Source: Halohasta salina (GTDB taxonomy: Archaea; Halobacteriota; Halobacteria; Halobacteriales; Haloferacaceae). Taken from it: DNA of 64,000 nt. The stretch covers positions 1-64,000 of the forward strand of contig NZ_JAMZIE010000006.1 in assembly GCF_024178165.1 (NCBI RefSeq). The letters run 5' to 3'. The notes beneath the pieces were generated by a model that was given only the letters and a program-made list of their open reading frames with translations, searched no databases and was not told the origin of the DNA. Every line of letters begins with the position of its first letter. Positions within the stretch are counted from its first letter, which is position 1. Both the position numbers and the translations under genes were made by a program. Shown in pieces: positions 16,958-26,040 of the stretch.

Positions 16958-19206
16958 TCACTCGCCGGGTCCGGTTTCCTCGACGTCTGCCCGGGGGAGT
17001 TCGACGACAGCGACGGCCCCCTGTCGGTCCTCTCGGTCCTCGAACCAGACGTCGCCGCCGAACCGGTCGACCATCACACGGACGAAGTAGAGTCCGAACC
17101 CGATTGAGCCGGAGTCCTCGGCGGTAATCGATCGCTCGAAGACCTCCTGTTTGGCCTCGTCGTCGATCCCCGGCCCGTTGTCCGCGATGCGGATCGTGAC
17201 CGTCTCGCCGTCGACGACCGCGTCGACCTCGATCTCGACGCGGTCGCTGTCGTTGTGTTCGACCGCGTTGCCAAGCAGGTTCTCGAAGACGGCCGCGAGG
17301 AACTCGTTGGCCCGAACCCGCGGCAGGCTATCGAGATCGGTACCGACCGTGATGGTGACGTCGTCGTGGCTTCCGCGGGTTTTCGAGACGCTCTCGGCCA
17401 CCAGCGTGCCGGTGTCGACCGCCTCCAGCGTCGCCGACTCCTCGCCGACCGAGTTCGTCACCGCCCGCACGTTCTGTGTGAGGTCGACGATGTCGGCGCT
17501 GTGGTCGTCGATCACCTCGACGTGGGAGCGCAACTCCTCGTCTACGGTATCGGCGAGCATATCGGCGTGGCCGCGGAGGATCTGCATTCCGTTGAGCAGG
17601 TCGTGTCTGAGCACGCTGTTGAAGAACTCGATCTGATCGTTGCGCGTCGACAGGAGCTCGCGGCTCTCGCGGAGTTCCCGCTCCTTGGTTACGCGTTCGA
17701 GCGCGTTTTCGGTCGTCGAGGCCAGCAGCTCGACGAACTGCCGGTCGTCGTCGCTGAATCCCTCGTAGTCGGCTCCGGCACTGATCCCCAGTACGCCCCA
17801 CTCGCCCAGCGGATACAGCAGGGAGCCGCCGATGTCGACAGGGATGTCGACAGTGTCGGTATCGATCGGTTCGCCGCGCATCGGCTCGCCGGTCTCGAAC
17901 ACCTGCCAGATGTCCGTCTCGCCCGGTTCGACCGTCAGATCGCCCGGCTCGTCGCTGCCCCCGGCGTCGGCGAACGCCGTTTCGAGCCCGTCGGCGAAGG
18001 CGGCTCCCCGGAGGAAATCCGCCTCCGGGTCGTACAGCATCGCCCCGGAGTAAGAGTATTCGAGCAGTTCGTCGGCGGCCGTCACCGCGATCTCACAGAC
18101 CTCGGTGGCGGTTTCGGCCCCGAGGAACCGCCGGGTCGTTTCGTGAAGGCGTTCGAGCGTCCGCTGGCGCTGTTTCTGGACCGAGATGTCTCGCAACACG
18201 ACCACCGTCCCACGGTCGCGGTCGTACTGGTCGCTGATCGGGGCGGCGTTGCAGTCGTAGACCTCGACGCCCCACCGTCGACGCGCCGACCGGGACCGTC
18301 ACCCCTGACCTGTGGCACGAACTCCCGGTCGCTGGTAGCCGCATCCAGCAGCCCCGGCAACAGCTCCTCGGCGGGCGTGCCGACAGGATCGGGGGTATTC
18401 ACCAGCCCGCGGGCCGCGGGGTTCGTGTCGACGATCCGCGAGCGGTCGTCGAGGACGAAGACGGGATCGTCCATTCGTTCGAGGACCACCTCGGGCGCGA
18501 GCGGTTCGACGTTGAGAAACTCATACCGGAACAACGCCAGTGCGATCAACACGGCCTCGGCCGAATACAACACCGAGTTGAGATTCAGTCCTGGATGGAT
18601 ATTGACCCCGACCTCGTAGACGACACCACCGACGACGGTGAAGCCGATAGCCCCGAAGATGAGCGCCGTCTGTTTGCGGTACATGTTCCGCGGCGAGATG
18701 AGGAACCGCGCGAGAACTCCCATGCAAGCAAACACCGCCGCGTACGAAGAGACGAGGGCGACCACGAACAGCAGCCCCTCGGCTCTGTTCAACAACACGG
18801 GAAAGGTGAGGCCGTTGACTGTCTCGATCACGACTGGTTTCCTGAGGATGTCGACCGCACTGATCACACCCAGCAGGCCGAAATAGCCGACTATCGCCCG
18901 GCGACGGCGCGGCGTCAGCCAGTCATCGCGGCCAGTGTAGGCTAAGACGAAAATCGGGAAGTAGCCAGTGGTGAAGACGAGAAGTCCTGTGCCGACGGCA
19001 AACACCGCCTCGGTAACCGGCGAGATGTGGACGACCGTCAGCGCCGCGTAGCAGAGCCCTCCAATTCCCGGGAGTCCGGCGATTCCCGCGAGCGGACGGG
19101 CAGCCGGGTGATCCCGGTGCTGGAGGGCGACGTAGGCGACGCTCAGGCCGACGACGCCACCGATCGCCAGCAGGCCACCGATCAGTGTGGTGATCGACTC
19201 CTCCAT
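16958..19206 (-). pseudogene. Sensor histidine kinase (7TM-PAS-GAF-HK), disrupted by a frameshift
   Basis: Two overlapping frames together make one kinase of about 750 residues. The upstream frame (from ATG at 19206) holds a seven-helix N-terminal sensor (like the N-7TM histidine kinase domain) and the first half of a PAS domain (MDDPVFVLDDRSRIVDTNPA). The downstream frame starts inside PAS (VEVYDCNAAPISDQYDRDRG) and continues with GAF (LERLHETTRRFLGAE), the phospho-acceptor helix SVLRHDLLNGMQ and the ATPase motifs NAVEHND and IADNGPGIDD. The frame change must lie at 18275-18298, because a TGA sits just upstream in the second frame. Either a sequencing error or a real inactivating indel. Confidence 0.85.
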
Positions 19207-19380
19207 TCTCTCCGATAAAATGTTATGTTTCAATTATTTAAACCCGACGAGAACGTCAGTGGCGGCCGGCTATTCGAGACGGATCATCGCTCGGCTTTTC
19301 CGTCTCACGGCTGTAGCAGTGGCTATGAGCACCATCGTATCGGCAGGCCCAGCGCGCCGACCCACGGAGGCGACGCGATA

Positions 19381-20157
19381 ATGGGACGCGGCAAAGACAA
19401 ATACTACAACCGAGCCAAGCAGCAGGGCTACCGTTCGCGGGCGGCGTTCAAGCTCAAACAACTCGACGAGACCGCGGGGCTGTTCGGCCCCGGCAACACC
19501 GTCGTCGACCTCGGGGCCGCGCCCGGCGGTTGGCTGGGGGTGGCCGCCGAAGAGGTCGGCGAACACGGGAAGGTAGTCGGCGTCGACTTCCAGCGCATCC
19601 GGGAGTTCGACGACCACGACAACATCGAGACGATCAAGGGCGATATGACCGACGACCGGACCAAGGATCGGCTCCGCGAGCTGATCGGCGACGAGGGCGC
19701 GGACGTCGTGCTCTCGGATATGGCCCCGAACATGACCGGCGAGTACGAACTGGACCACGCCCGGTCGGTCCATCTGGCCCGGCAGGCCTTCGGGGTTGCC
19801 TGCGAACACCTCGGCACCGGCGGGGATTTCGTCGTCAAGGTGTTTCAGGGGCAGGACCTCGACGACCTCGAAGCCGAAATCGGCGAGGAGTTCCAGTACG
19901 TCCGGCGGTCGAGCCCCGACGCCTCCCGTGACAGCTCCTCGGAGATCTATCTGATCGGCAAGCATCGCCTGACCGCGCCGGTGGCGACTGGCGACGAGCT
20001 AGAGGTCGAGATCGTCGACGTCGGCGACGAGGGCGACGGCATCGCCAAAGTCGACGACTTCACCGTCTTCGTCTCCGGGGCCGAGACGGGCGACAGCGTG
20101 ACTGTCCGCATTACGGACGTCAAACCCCAGTTCGCCTTCGCCGAACGCGTCGACTGA
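19381..20157 (+). CDS. rlmE: 23S rRNA 2'-O-methyltransferase, FtsJ/RlmE type with TRAM domain
   Basis: 258 residues. The FtsJ domain has YYNRAKQQGYRSRAAFKLKQ at the start, SAM motif VVDLGAAPGGWLGVA, and the K-D-K-E type tetrad spread through RAAFKL, LSDMAPN, VVKVF and SSSEIYLIGK. A C-terminal TRAM domain (about 200-258, VEIVDVGDEGDGIAKVDDFT) adds RNA binding, the usual haloarchaeal architecture. It methylates a uridine ribose in large-subunit rRNA by family knowledge. ATG at 19381. Confidence 0.92.
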   Translation: MGRGKDKYYNRAKQQGYRSRAAFKLKQLDETAGLFGPGNTVVDLGAAPGGWLGVAAEEVGEHGKVVGVDFQRIREFDDHDNIETIKGDMTDDRTKDRLRELIGDEGADVVLSDMAPNMTGEYELDHARSVHLARQAFGVACEHLGTGGDFVVKVFQGQDLDDLEAEIGEEFQYVRRSSPDASRDSSSEIYLIGKHRLTAPVATGDELEVEIVDVGDEGDGIAKVDDFTVFVSGAETGDSVTVRITDVKPQFAFAERVD

Positions 20158-20223
20158 CGACTGCTGGCGGACGCTCTCGTTTCGACCGTCAGATCAATAC
20201 CTCACCGGCTGCTCCGGGTATAT

Positions 20224-20421
20224 ATGCGTCTGACACTCGCAGTGAGTGGGATGAGCTGTACCGGGTGTGAATCCAACATCGAAAGCGCCGTCTCGGAGCT
20301 ACCGGGCTGTGAGGGCGTCGACGCCGACCACGAGGCCGGTGAGGTCGTCGTCGATGGCGACGTCGACGAGGGAGCCGTCACGTCGGCCATCGAAGACAGC
20401 GGCTACGAGGTCGTCGCGTAG
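20224..20421 (+). CDS. HMA-domain metal-binding protein (CopZ-like chaperone)
   Basis: 65 residues, a single heavy-metal-associated domain with the motif GMSCTGCESNIE (MxCxxC, cysteines near residues 12 and 15). It probably binds Cu(I) and passes it to a P-type ATPase or a regulator; no such ATPase lies in the window. It is convergent with a TrmB-like gene, 2 nt apart. Confidence 0.85.
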   Translation: MRLTLAVSGMSCTGCESNIESAVSELPGCEGVDADHEAGEVVVDGDVDEGAVTSAIEDSGYEVVA

Positions 20422-20423
20422 GG

Positions 20424-21200
20424 TTACTGACTTCCGTCGATCGAGCCTGTAAACCCGCAGATCGATTTGAGTATCACGACGAGATCGTTCGCCTCTCCGG
20501 CCCCCCAGATCGCCGTCTCGGCGTCCGGGGTCGGGTTGCCGACCTGGACGCTCAGCAGCGTGCGACTCCCGTCGACCAACAGGAACCGGCTGACCATCGG
20601 GATGGCTCGGGCGGCGGGGTCGATTCGGTCGATGGCTGGCATCTCGGCCTGAAGGCGGTCCATCGTCTCGGCCGAAAGTCCGCCGACGCTGACCGAGATG
20701 CCGCGGTCGACGGCCGCCGAAAGTCCCTCGATGAGCCGTTCCGAGCAGAACCCATCGTCGGCGACGTAGACGATCTCCGAGTCGGCCTCGCCGAAAAACG
20801 TCAGCAGTCGGTCGACGATCGTCTCCCGACCGCTGACCGTCCAGATACCCCGCTGTTCGGTCCCGTTGTCGACCGCTTCGAGCTGATCGAGCGCCGTCGT
20901 CAACTTCGTGAGACGCTGTTGGAGGTCCTGGTCGAGTTTTCGGCGTGTGGTCTCGGCCGAAACCGCGATAAATCGCTGGGGACTGGACTGTTGAACGTCG
21001 ACCAGCCCCCGGTCGCGGAGCTCCTCGACGGCGTCGTAGACGCGGGTTCGCGGAACGTCGGCGACCTGACTGACCTCCTTGGCGGTTCCAGAGCCGAGAC
21101 TGGAGAGCGCGACGAACGTTCGGGCCGCGTAGGTGCTGAGTCTGAACGCTTCGAGCTGTTCGATGGCTGTCGAGTGCTGATCTGAACGGTGAGTAGTCAT
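20424..21200 (-). CDS. TrmB-family transcriptional regulator (1)
   Basis: 258 residues. The N-terminal winged helix spans about 15-80 (LSTYAARTFVALSSLGSGTA, DVPRTRVYDAVEELRDRGLV), then a coiled-coil-like linker and an effector-type domain resembling the phospholipase-D-like/TrmB C-terminal region (IVYVADDGFCSERLIEGL). It is divergently paired with a similar gene at 21565; the recognition helices are nearly identical (VPRTRVYDAV in both), which suggests overlapping DNA targets. Ligand unknown; in haloarchaea such proteins often respond to carbon status. Confidence 0.85.
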   Translation of the reverse strand: MTTHRSDQHSTAIEQLEAFRLSTYAARTFVALSSLGSGTAKEVSQVADVPRTRVYDAVEELRDRGLVDVQQSSPQRFIAVSAETTRRKLDQDLQQRLTKLTTALDQLEAVDNGTEQRGIWTVSGRETIVDRLLTFFGEADSEIVYVADDGFCSERLIEGLSAAVDRGISVSVGGLSAETMDRLQAEMPAIDRIDPAARAIPMVSRFLLVDGSRTLLSVQVGNPTPDAETAIWGAGEANDLVVILKSICGFTGSIDGSQ

Positions 21201-21564
21201 ACGGGGAGCTGACAGCGGGCGGCTACCGTCGACCGCGGCTGCGTGAGATGGCCGACGATAGCAATCATGCCAATGGTACTATCTTCCTGTTGGCCTCTGT
21301 GCGTATATTGTTTTTGTGATTAACTGGGTGAAAATCTATACAACGGTGGGGTTCGTTCTATATGAGCACCAGTGTTGAACTCGCCAGTATGTTACGGCCA
21401 CCGTCACAACAGATTTTCACTTTTTGCGTGAAAAGTTACCAGCCGTCTGTCTATACGGATAGTCCCGCTTGACCCAGGATCATTTTCACGAATCGAGTGA
21501 CAATAGCTATGGGTCTGGGGACATGAGTATTCTGTATGACCGGGTTCACCGGAACTGTTGATTC
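21201..21564. promoter_or_regulatory. Divergent control region between two TrmB-like genes
   Basis: 364 nt of AT-enriched DNA without a convincing gene. It holds four copies of the heptamer TTTTCAC/GTGAAAA: 21328-21334, 21414-21420, 21428-21434 and 21483-21489. The second and third form a perfect inverted repeat with a 7-nt centre, the shape of a dimer operator. A fifth copy lies at 22489-22495 before the SprT-like gene. An AT-rich block at 21305-21322 could serve as promoter for the minus-strand gene. Confidence 0.55.
21414..21434. repeat. Inverted repeat TTTTCAC-N7-GTGAAAA
   Basis: Perfect 7-bp arms separated by 7 nt, centred 140 nt upstream of the plus-strand TrmB-like start. Candidate operator for one or both adjacent regulators (inference). 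Confidence 0.55.
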
Positions 21565-22356
21565 ATGGCCACATCAGATAACGTAACCGAGGCCGTCGAC
21601 GTCCTCCAGCAGCTCGGGCTCAAGGAGTACGAAGCCCGCTGTTTCGTCGGTCTCTCACGGCTGTCAACGGGCACCGCAAAGCGACTCAGCGAGATGACTG
21701 ACGTGCCGCGCACTCGCGTCTACGATGCGGTTCGCATCCTCGAAGCCCAGGGACTCGTCGAGATCCAGCATTCGAGCCCCCAGCGGTTTCGGGCGGTCTC
21801 GCTGTCGGAGGCGACCGACACGCTCCGGGATCAGTACGACACCCGCGTCGACCGCCTCCGGAACGCCCTGGACGACATGGAGACGGTCGACGACCGCGAG
21901 GAGTCGTCGATCCAGCAGGTGTGGGCGATGACCGGCTCGACGGCGATCGAGAGCCGGACGAACGAACTGCTCGACAAAGCCGAAAGCGAGGTCGTGTTCG
22001 TCGTCGGCGACGAGTCGCTGTTGACCGACCGGCTGATCGACAAGCTAACCGGGATGACCCGGAGCGTCGACCTGCTGATCGGCGCGCCGACCGAGGCCAT
22101 CCGAACCGCGATCCAGGAGGCGATCCCCGAGGCAACCACGTTCGTCTCGGGGCTGGGATGGCTCCGCGACGAGGGTGGCGACGACGAGGAGACCGCCATC
22201 GGGCGGCTCGTGTTGATCGACCGCTCGAAGATCCTGGTGAGTACGATCGTCCCCTCGACGAACGAGGAACACGCGATCTACGGCGAGGGGTTCGGCAACG
22301 GGCTGGTCGTCATTGCGCGTCGGTTGATGTCGCAAGGCGAGTTCACCGACGGATAA
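21565..22356 (+). CDS. TrmB-family transcriptional regulator (2)
   Basis: 263 residues, same plan as its divergent neighbour: winged helix (about 10-75, LGLKEYEARCFVGLSRLSTG, DVPRTRVYDAVRILEAQGLV), a helical linker (about 85-125), and an effector domain (VVFVVGDESLLTDRLIDKL). The sequence HSSPQRFRAVS is shared with the other copy (SSPQRFIAVS), showing common ancestry by duplication. ATG at 21565. No metabolic gene is in the same operon, so it may regulate in trans or autoregulate. Confidence 0.85.
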   Translation: MATSDNVTEAVDVLQQLGLKEYEARCFVGLSRLSTGTAKRLSEMTDVPRTRVYDAVRILEAQGLVEIQHSSPQRFRAVSLSEATDTLRDQYDTRVDRLRNALDDMETVDDREESSIQQVWAMTGSTAIESRTNELLDKAESEVVFVVGDESLLTDRLIDKLTGMTRSVDLLIGAPTEAIRTAIQEAIPEATTFVSGLGWLRDEGGDDEETAIGRLVLIDRSKILVSTIVPSTNEEHAIYGEGFGNGLVVIARRLMSQGEFTDG

Positions 22357-22573
22357 ATACGGAAGGGGGAAGGGCCGAAACGTGGGGGAACAGGTAGGAA
22401 GGCGTAGCACGTTCGGGGACGGGGAACACCCCGGACTACGAGTCTACCCATCTACATCGAGCCCACGGATCAACATTAAACAGCGACATTTTCACGGCTG
22501 TTCGATTTTTGATGAACCGGGTAACAGTCTCTCGCGGGCACCGACCACACGCCGGACCGACCCCACCCGTGAG

Positions 22574-22581
22574 TATATATA
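22574..22581 (+). promoter_or_regulatory. TATA box for the SprT-like gene
   Basis: TATATATA 25-32 nt before the GTG at 22606. The spacing supports that GTG as the start of a leaderless message. Confidence 0.6.
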
Positions 22582-22605
22582 CCGGAGCTCACCAACCGCC
22601 GACCA

Positions 22606-23451
22606 GTGGGAACTACAGACAGTCAGCAAGTCGACACGGTCGGCAGGCTGGGGGACGACCACGAGCTCTCCCGGCGGGCCCGTGGGTACGGCGAACGCGT
22701 GGTTCGGGGCGACGAGTGGCCCCTCGACGGCGTCGACCTCGCGGCGATCACGTGGGCGACCTCGACGCGCGCGAAGCGTCGACACGGCCGGTGTTCCTAC
22801 GGCGGCGAGGGTCGGGTAACGATCACGCTGACCGAACACACCTACGAGCGGGCCGGCTTCGAGGCCTGCAAGAAGACTATCCGCCACGAACTCGTCCACG
22901 CGTGGCAGTACCAACACCAAGGCCAGCGGGCCGTCGTCACCGATCGGGGGATCGAACTGCGGGCCGACGGCGCGGCCGCGACCGCCGCCGACGGCTACAG
23001 CGACCACGCCGATACCGAGCCCGCGACCGGTGGCGAGAGCACGGCGGTCGACGCCGGGTTCACCATCGAAACGGGCCACGGCGACTCCTTTCGGGCGTGG
23101 GTCGAGCCCCTCGCGTTGCCGGGGCGGTGTTCGACCTACTACGAGCGCCGCCGGTCGGATTTCGCCTACGTCTACGGCTGTCCGAACTGCGGGGAGTGGT
23201 GGGGGAAACACCGGCTCTGCAAGAGCGTTCGGCAGGCCGCCCACGGCGGCGAGGGGTCGACGGGCTACCGCTACTGCACCGACTGCGAGGTGCTGCTCCA
23301 CCTCCGGACCGGCGCGTGGTATCTCGCCCACGGCGACCACGACGACGCGACGATCAGAGCGTTCGCCGACGGCGAGTTGGATCCGGCCGTCGACGGTCGA
23401 GTGCCGCTGATCCATCGGCGCGACATCGGTTCGACGGAGCGACCGTCGTAG
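22606..23451 (+). CDS. SprT-like zinc metalloprotease
   Basis: 281 residues from a GTG. The active-site motif HELVHAWQYQ (about residue 98) is the HExxH of SprT-like proteases, and a C-terminal zinc-binding segment has CPNCGEWW, then CTDCEV. Family members (Spartan/SprT) cleave DNA-protein crosslinks or act near DNA. A 60-residue insertion between HExxH and the zinc ribbon is rich in Ala, Asp and Thr and looks disordered. Function beyond protease fold is inference. Confidence 0.75.
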   Translation: MGTTDSQQVDTVGRLGDDHELSRRARGYGERVVRGDEWPLDGVDLAAITWATSTRAKRRHGRCSYGGEGRVTITLTEHTYERAGFEACKKTIRHELVHAWQYQHQGQRAVVTDRGIELRADGAAATAADGYSDHADTEPATGGESTAVDAGFTIETGHGDSFRAWVEPLALPGRCSTYYERRRSDFAYVYGCPNCGEWWGKHRLCKSVRQAAHGGEGSTGYRYCTDCEVLLHLRTGAWYLAHGDHDDATIRAFADGELDPAVDGRVPLIHRRDIGSTERPS

Positions 23452-23477
23452 CCGACCCGGACCGCTTGAGGGGCCGA

Positions 23478-23849
23478 TCAGTCCTCGACGGGGAACGTTT
23501 CGTGAAGCACGTCGTGGGCCTCGCCGAGCCCCGCGAGGACGCTTTCGCCCTGTGCGGTGATGCGGTGGACGGCGCGTTCGGCGTCCCGGACGGCGACGAG
23601 TCGGCCCCGGAGGTAGTCGTACTCGGGGTCGTCACTGGGTGTGTCGGCGATCTCTTCTTCGAGGTCGACCAGCGCGGCATCGAGATGACGTTCGATGGCG
23701 GCCAGCGAGTCGGCCTCGGCCAGCGCCCCGATGGGGCCCGAGAGGTGGCCCTCCAGTTCCGCTTCGGCGTGTTCGCGGGCCGCCGGATCGGCCGTACCGA
23801 GGACGTTCATCAGCCCGAGCCGCAGCGCTTCGATCTCGTGACAGCTCAT
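23478..23849 (-). CDS. DUF3209-type protein near the cobalamin cluster
   Basis: 123 residues from the ATG giving MSCHEIEALRLGLMNVLG, the conserved opening I associate with DUF3209. The rest is helical and acidic. These genes are found beside haloarchaeal cobalamin genes, so involvement in corrinoid metabolism is inferred from position: it lies about 1 kb from cbiX with one membrane gene between. Cys3 and His4 could bind metal. The upstream extension of the frame is unlikely to be translated. Confidence 0.65.
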   Translation of the reverse strand: MSCHEIEALRLGLMNVLGTADPAAREHAEAELEGHLSGPIGALAEADSLAAIERHLDAALVDLEEEIADTPSDDPEYDYLRGRLVAVRDAERAVHRITAQGESVLAGLGEAHDVLHETFPVED

Positions 23850-23956
23850 ATTCCGGTGGTGGGGTTCGCACCTCAAAGCCGGTTCGGTATCGCTTTCGGG
23901 CCCGTTTGACCGACCCAAGCAGCTATGTGGGATCCGACACCACCGGCGACTGTTCG

Positions 23957-24805
23957 ATGACCCCGACCGTCGACGGCGAGACCCTGCTGTACGTGCTGGG
24001 TGTCGCCTTCGCCCTCGGTACGCTGGCGTACTTCGCCAGCGAGGTCGTTTTCGACCTCTCGATTACCGTCACCGCCGCGCTGTTGTTGCTCGCGTTTCTC
24101 GTCTTCTTCGTCGTCGGCCTCGCGGTCGACCGCGAGCCGCTGGATACGGTCGCGTTTGCGGTCTCGGGATTGGCGTACGTCGTCTGTCTCGGCTACGTGA
24201 TCTCGCGGTACGAGCCGAGCGAGGGGGTCGTGTTCGTCCTGCTTGCGGCCTCCGCCGGGCTGTTCGTCGGTCTCGGCTACGCCCTCCAGGGCGACCGGCT
24301 GGCGGTCGACCGGCGGACCGCCGGCCTCGCGGTGGTCGCTATCGCGGCCGTCGGGCTCCTGTTGGTCGGTGTCGACAGCGCCGGCGGCGTCGAGTACAGC
24401 ATCGGTCTCGACGAGGAGACCGTCCTGACACCGACCCACGAGGACCCCGAGGCCAACCGTGTCTACACCGAACAGGAGATCGGTACGCTCACCGCGAGCA
24501 ACCCCACGGTGTTCACGCGGGCGGTCGACCCGCCGTCGCTGTCGGGCTGTCTCGCCGGCGTCGACGCCCGGAACACCGGTCGAGAGGCGAGAGTGAGGGT
24601 TCGCTACGAGTCGCGGAGTTACGAGCGCTCGAATCGACTTCCACGGGGCGGCACACAGCACCTCGCCATCGAGGCCTCGGCGGAACTGCCGGCCGAGGTG
24701 GTCGCCGACAACCGGACGGTCGCCGTCGAGCGCGGCGAGGACTGTGCGGGCACGCGCTCGGAGCCGACGATTATCGTCGTTGTCGACCAGTCCGACGGCC
24801 GGTAA
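23957..24805 (+). CDS. Membrane protein with six TM helices and external domain
   Basis: 282 residues. About six hydrophobic helices fill residues 8-150, then an extracytoplasmic domain (about 155-282) with two cysteines that could form a disulfide (SGCLAGVDARN and GEDCAGTRS). No transport motif is seen. It is the only plus-strand gene between DUF3209 and cbiX, so it is not in either operon. Family not recognised. Confidence 0.6.
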   Translation: MTPTVDGETLLYVLGVAFALGTLAYFASEVVFDLSITVTAALLLLAFLVFFVVGLAVDREPLDTVAFAVSGLAYVVCLGYVISRYEPSEGVVFVLLAASAGLFVGLGYALQGDRLAVDRRTAGLAVVAIAAVGLLLVGVDSAGGVEYSIGLDEETVLTPTHEDPEANRVYTEQEIGTLTASNPTVFTRAVDPPSLSGCLAGVDARNTGREARVRVRYESRSYERSNRLPRGGTQHLAIEASAELPAEVVADNRTVAVERGEDCAGTRSEPTIIVVVDQSDGR

Positions 24806-24813
24806 GCCGCCGG

Positions 24814-26040
24814 CTACAGCGTCTGATCAACGAGGTCGCTCACGATCCGGTCGCGGTCGAGATGCGAGGAGACGATCCGCTCGGCATCCGCGGCCTCGAC
24901 ACCGCCGTACCACACGTTCTCGGGGTACACCGCGACCATCGGCCCCTCGCCGCACCGCCCCAGACAGGACGACCGCGTGATCCGGGCGTCACACTCTTTG
25001 GAGTCACGGGCCTCCTGCCGGAGGCGTTCGAGCACCGCGGGTGCACCATCCGCGGCGCAGGTCTGGTTCGTGCAGACGGCGACATGTTTCTCGGGGGCGT
25101 CGTGGGTGTGGGGCTCGTCGTCGACGTCGCTGCGGTCGGCGTGGGTCTCCTGATGGGTCAGCGCCCGGAGCATCGCCCGCGCGCCGCCGGTATCCTCCTC
25201 GTAGCCGGTGAGGTCGACCTTGTACTTGCAGGTGTCACACGACATCTCGACGCTGTCGGTCCGAGCCTCCTGCCAGCGGTCGCCCAGCACGTCGAGGAGC
25301 CGCGAGTCGGTGCCGAGTGGGTCGCCAGCCAGCGCGTCGACGTAGGGGTACTCCGAATCGAACTCGTCGGTCCACTCGCGGATCCGCCCGGTGAGGACGC
25401 CATCGCCGAGCATGTACGGCAGGACGACGACCGCATCGGGGCGCTGTTTGGCGATCTCCGCCAGCGAGTCGTCCAACGTCGGCTCGGTGATCCCGATAAA
25501 GGAGGCTTCGACGTGGGAAAACGCTCGCCCCTCGTACAGCAGCCGCGAGAGCTTGTGGAGGTCGGCGTTGGCGTCGGGGTCGCTGGAGCCGCGGCCGCAG
25601 ACGACGACGGCCACGTCGTCGGTCTCGCGGTCGATGCCCAGTTCGTCCTCGACGGCCGCCGCACGGTCCTCCAGCAGGTCGACGATCGCGGGGTGAATCC
25701 CGAGGTGGGCCCCGTTGTTGATCTCGGCTTCGTGGGTCGAGCGGGCCCGCTGCACGGCGAGGGGCACGTCGTTTTTGACGTGGCTCGCCGCGAACAGCGA
25801 CAGTTGGACGACCGTGATGGAGTCGACGGTCGATGCCAGTCCCTCGATAGCATCGGGAATCGCGGGCTCGGCGAGCTCCAGAAAGGCGGCGTCGACCGGA
25901 ATCTCCAACCGATCTTCGAGCATCGCCGCCAACTCCCGGACCTGCTCGTTGGACTTCTCGCGGCGCGAGCCGTGGCCGACCAGCAGAACGGCCTCGTCGT
26001 CGACCGAATCGATGGCGTTCCGAAGCTGACCCTGACTCAT
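24814..26040 (-). CDS. cbiX: Sirohydrochlorin cobaltochelatase CbiX with C-terminal ferredoxin-like domain
   Basis: 408 residues. The N-terminal part is a two-repeat chelatase (VLLVGHGSRREKSNEQVREL; AVVVCGRGSSDPDAN; both repeats of the CbiX/SirB fold), inserting Co2+ into sirohydrochlorin at the start of the cobalt-early B12 route. The C-terminal 130 residues carry CDTCKYKV and then VCTNQTCAADGAP with SCLGRCGEGP, the four-cysteine pattern of thioredoxin-like [2Fe-2S] ferredoxins. The fusion may supply electrons or sense redox state. The ATG overlaps the stop of the preceding gene. Confidence 0.9.
   Translation of the reverse strand: MSQGQLRNAIDSVDDEAVLLVGHGSRREKSNEQVRELAAMLEDRLEIPVDAAFLELAEPAIPDAIEGLASTVDSITVVQLSLFAASHVKNDVPLAVQRARSTHEAEINNGAHLGIHPAIVDLLEDRAAAVEDELGIDRETDDVAVVVCGRGSSDPDANADLHKLSRLLYEGRAFSHVEASFIGITEPTLDDSLAEIAKQRPDAVVVLPYMLGDGVLTGRIREWTDEFDSEYPYVDALAGDPLGTDSRLLDVLGDRWQEARTDSVEMSCDTCKYKVDLTGYEEDTGGARAMLRALTHQETHADRSDVDDEPHTHDAPEKHVAVCTNQTCAADGAPAVLERLRQEARDSKECDARITRSSCLGRCGEGPMVAVYPENVWYGGVEAADAERIVSSHLDRDRIVSDLVDQTL

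Noticed and set aside
21362..21472. 36-residue ORF between TrmB-like genes
   Set aside because: It spans the inverted repeat, has no haloarchaeal acidic composition and no promoter in position.
22509..23909. 466-residue frame overlapping the SprT-like gene
   Set aside because: Arginine-rich, atypical composition; the overlapping SprT frame has HExxH and zinc ribbon and a TATA box in register.
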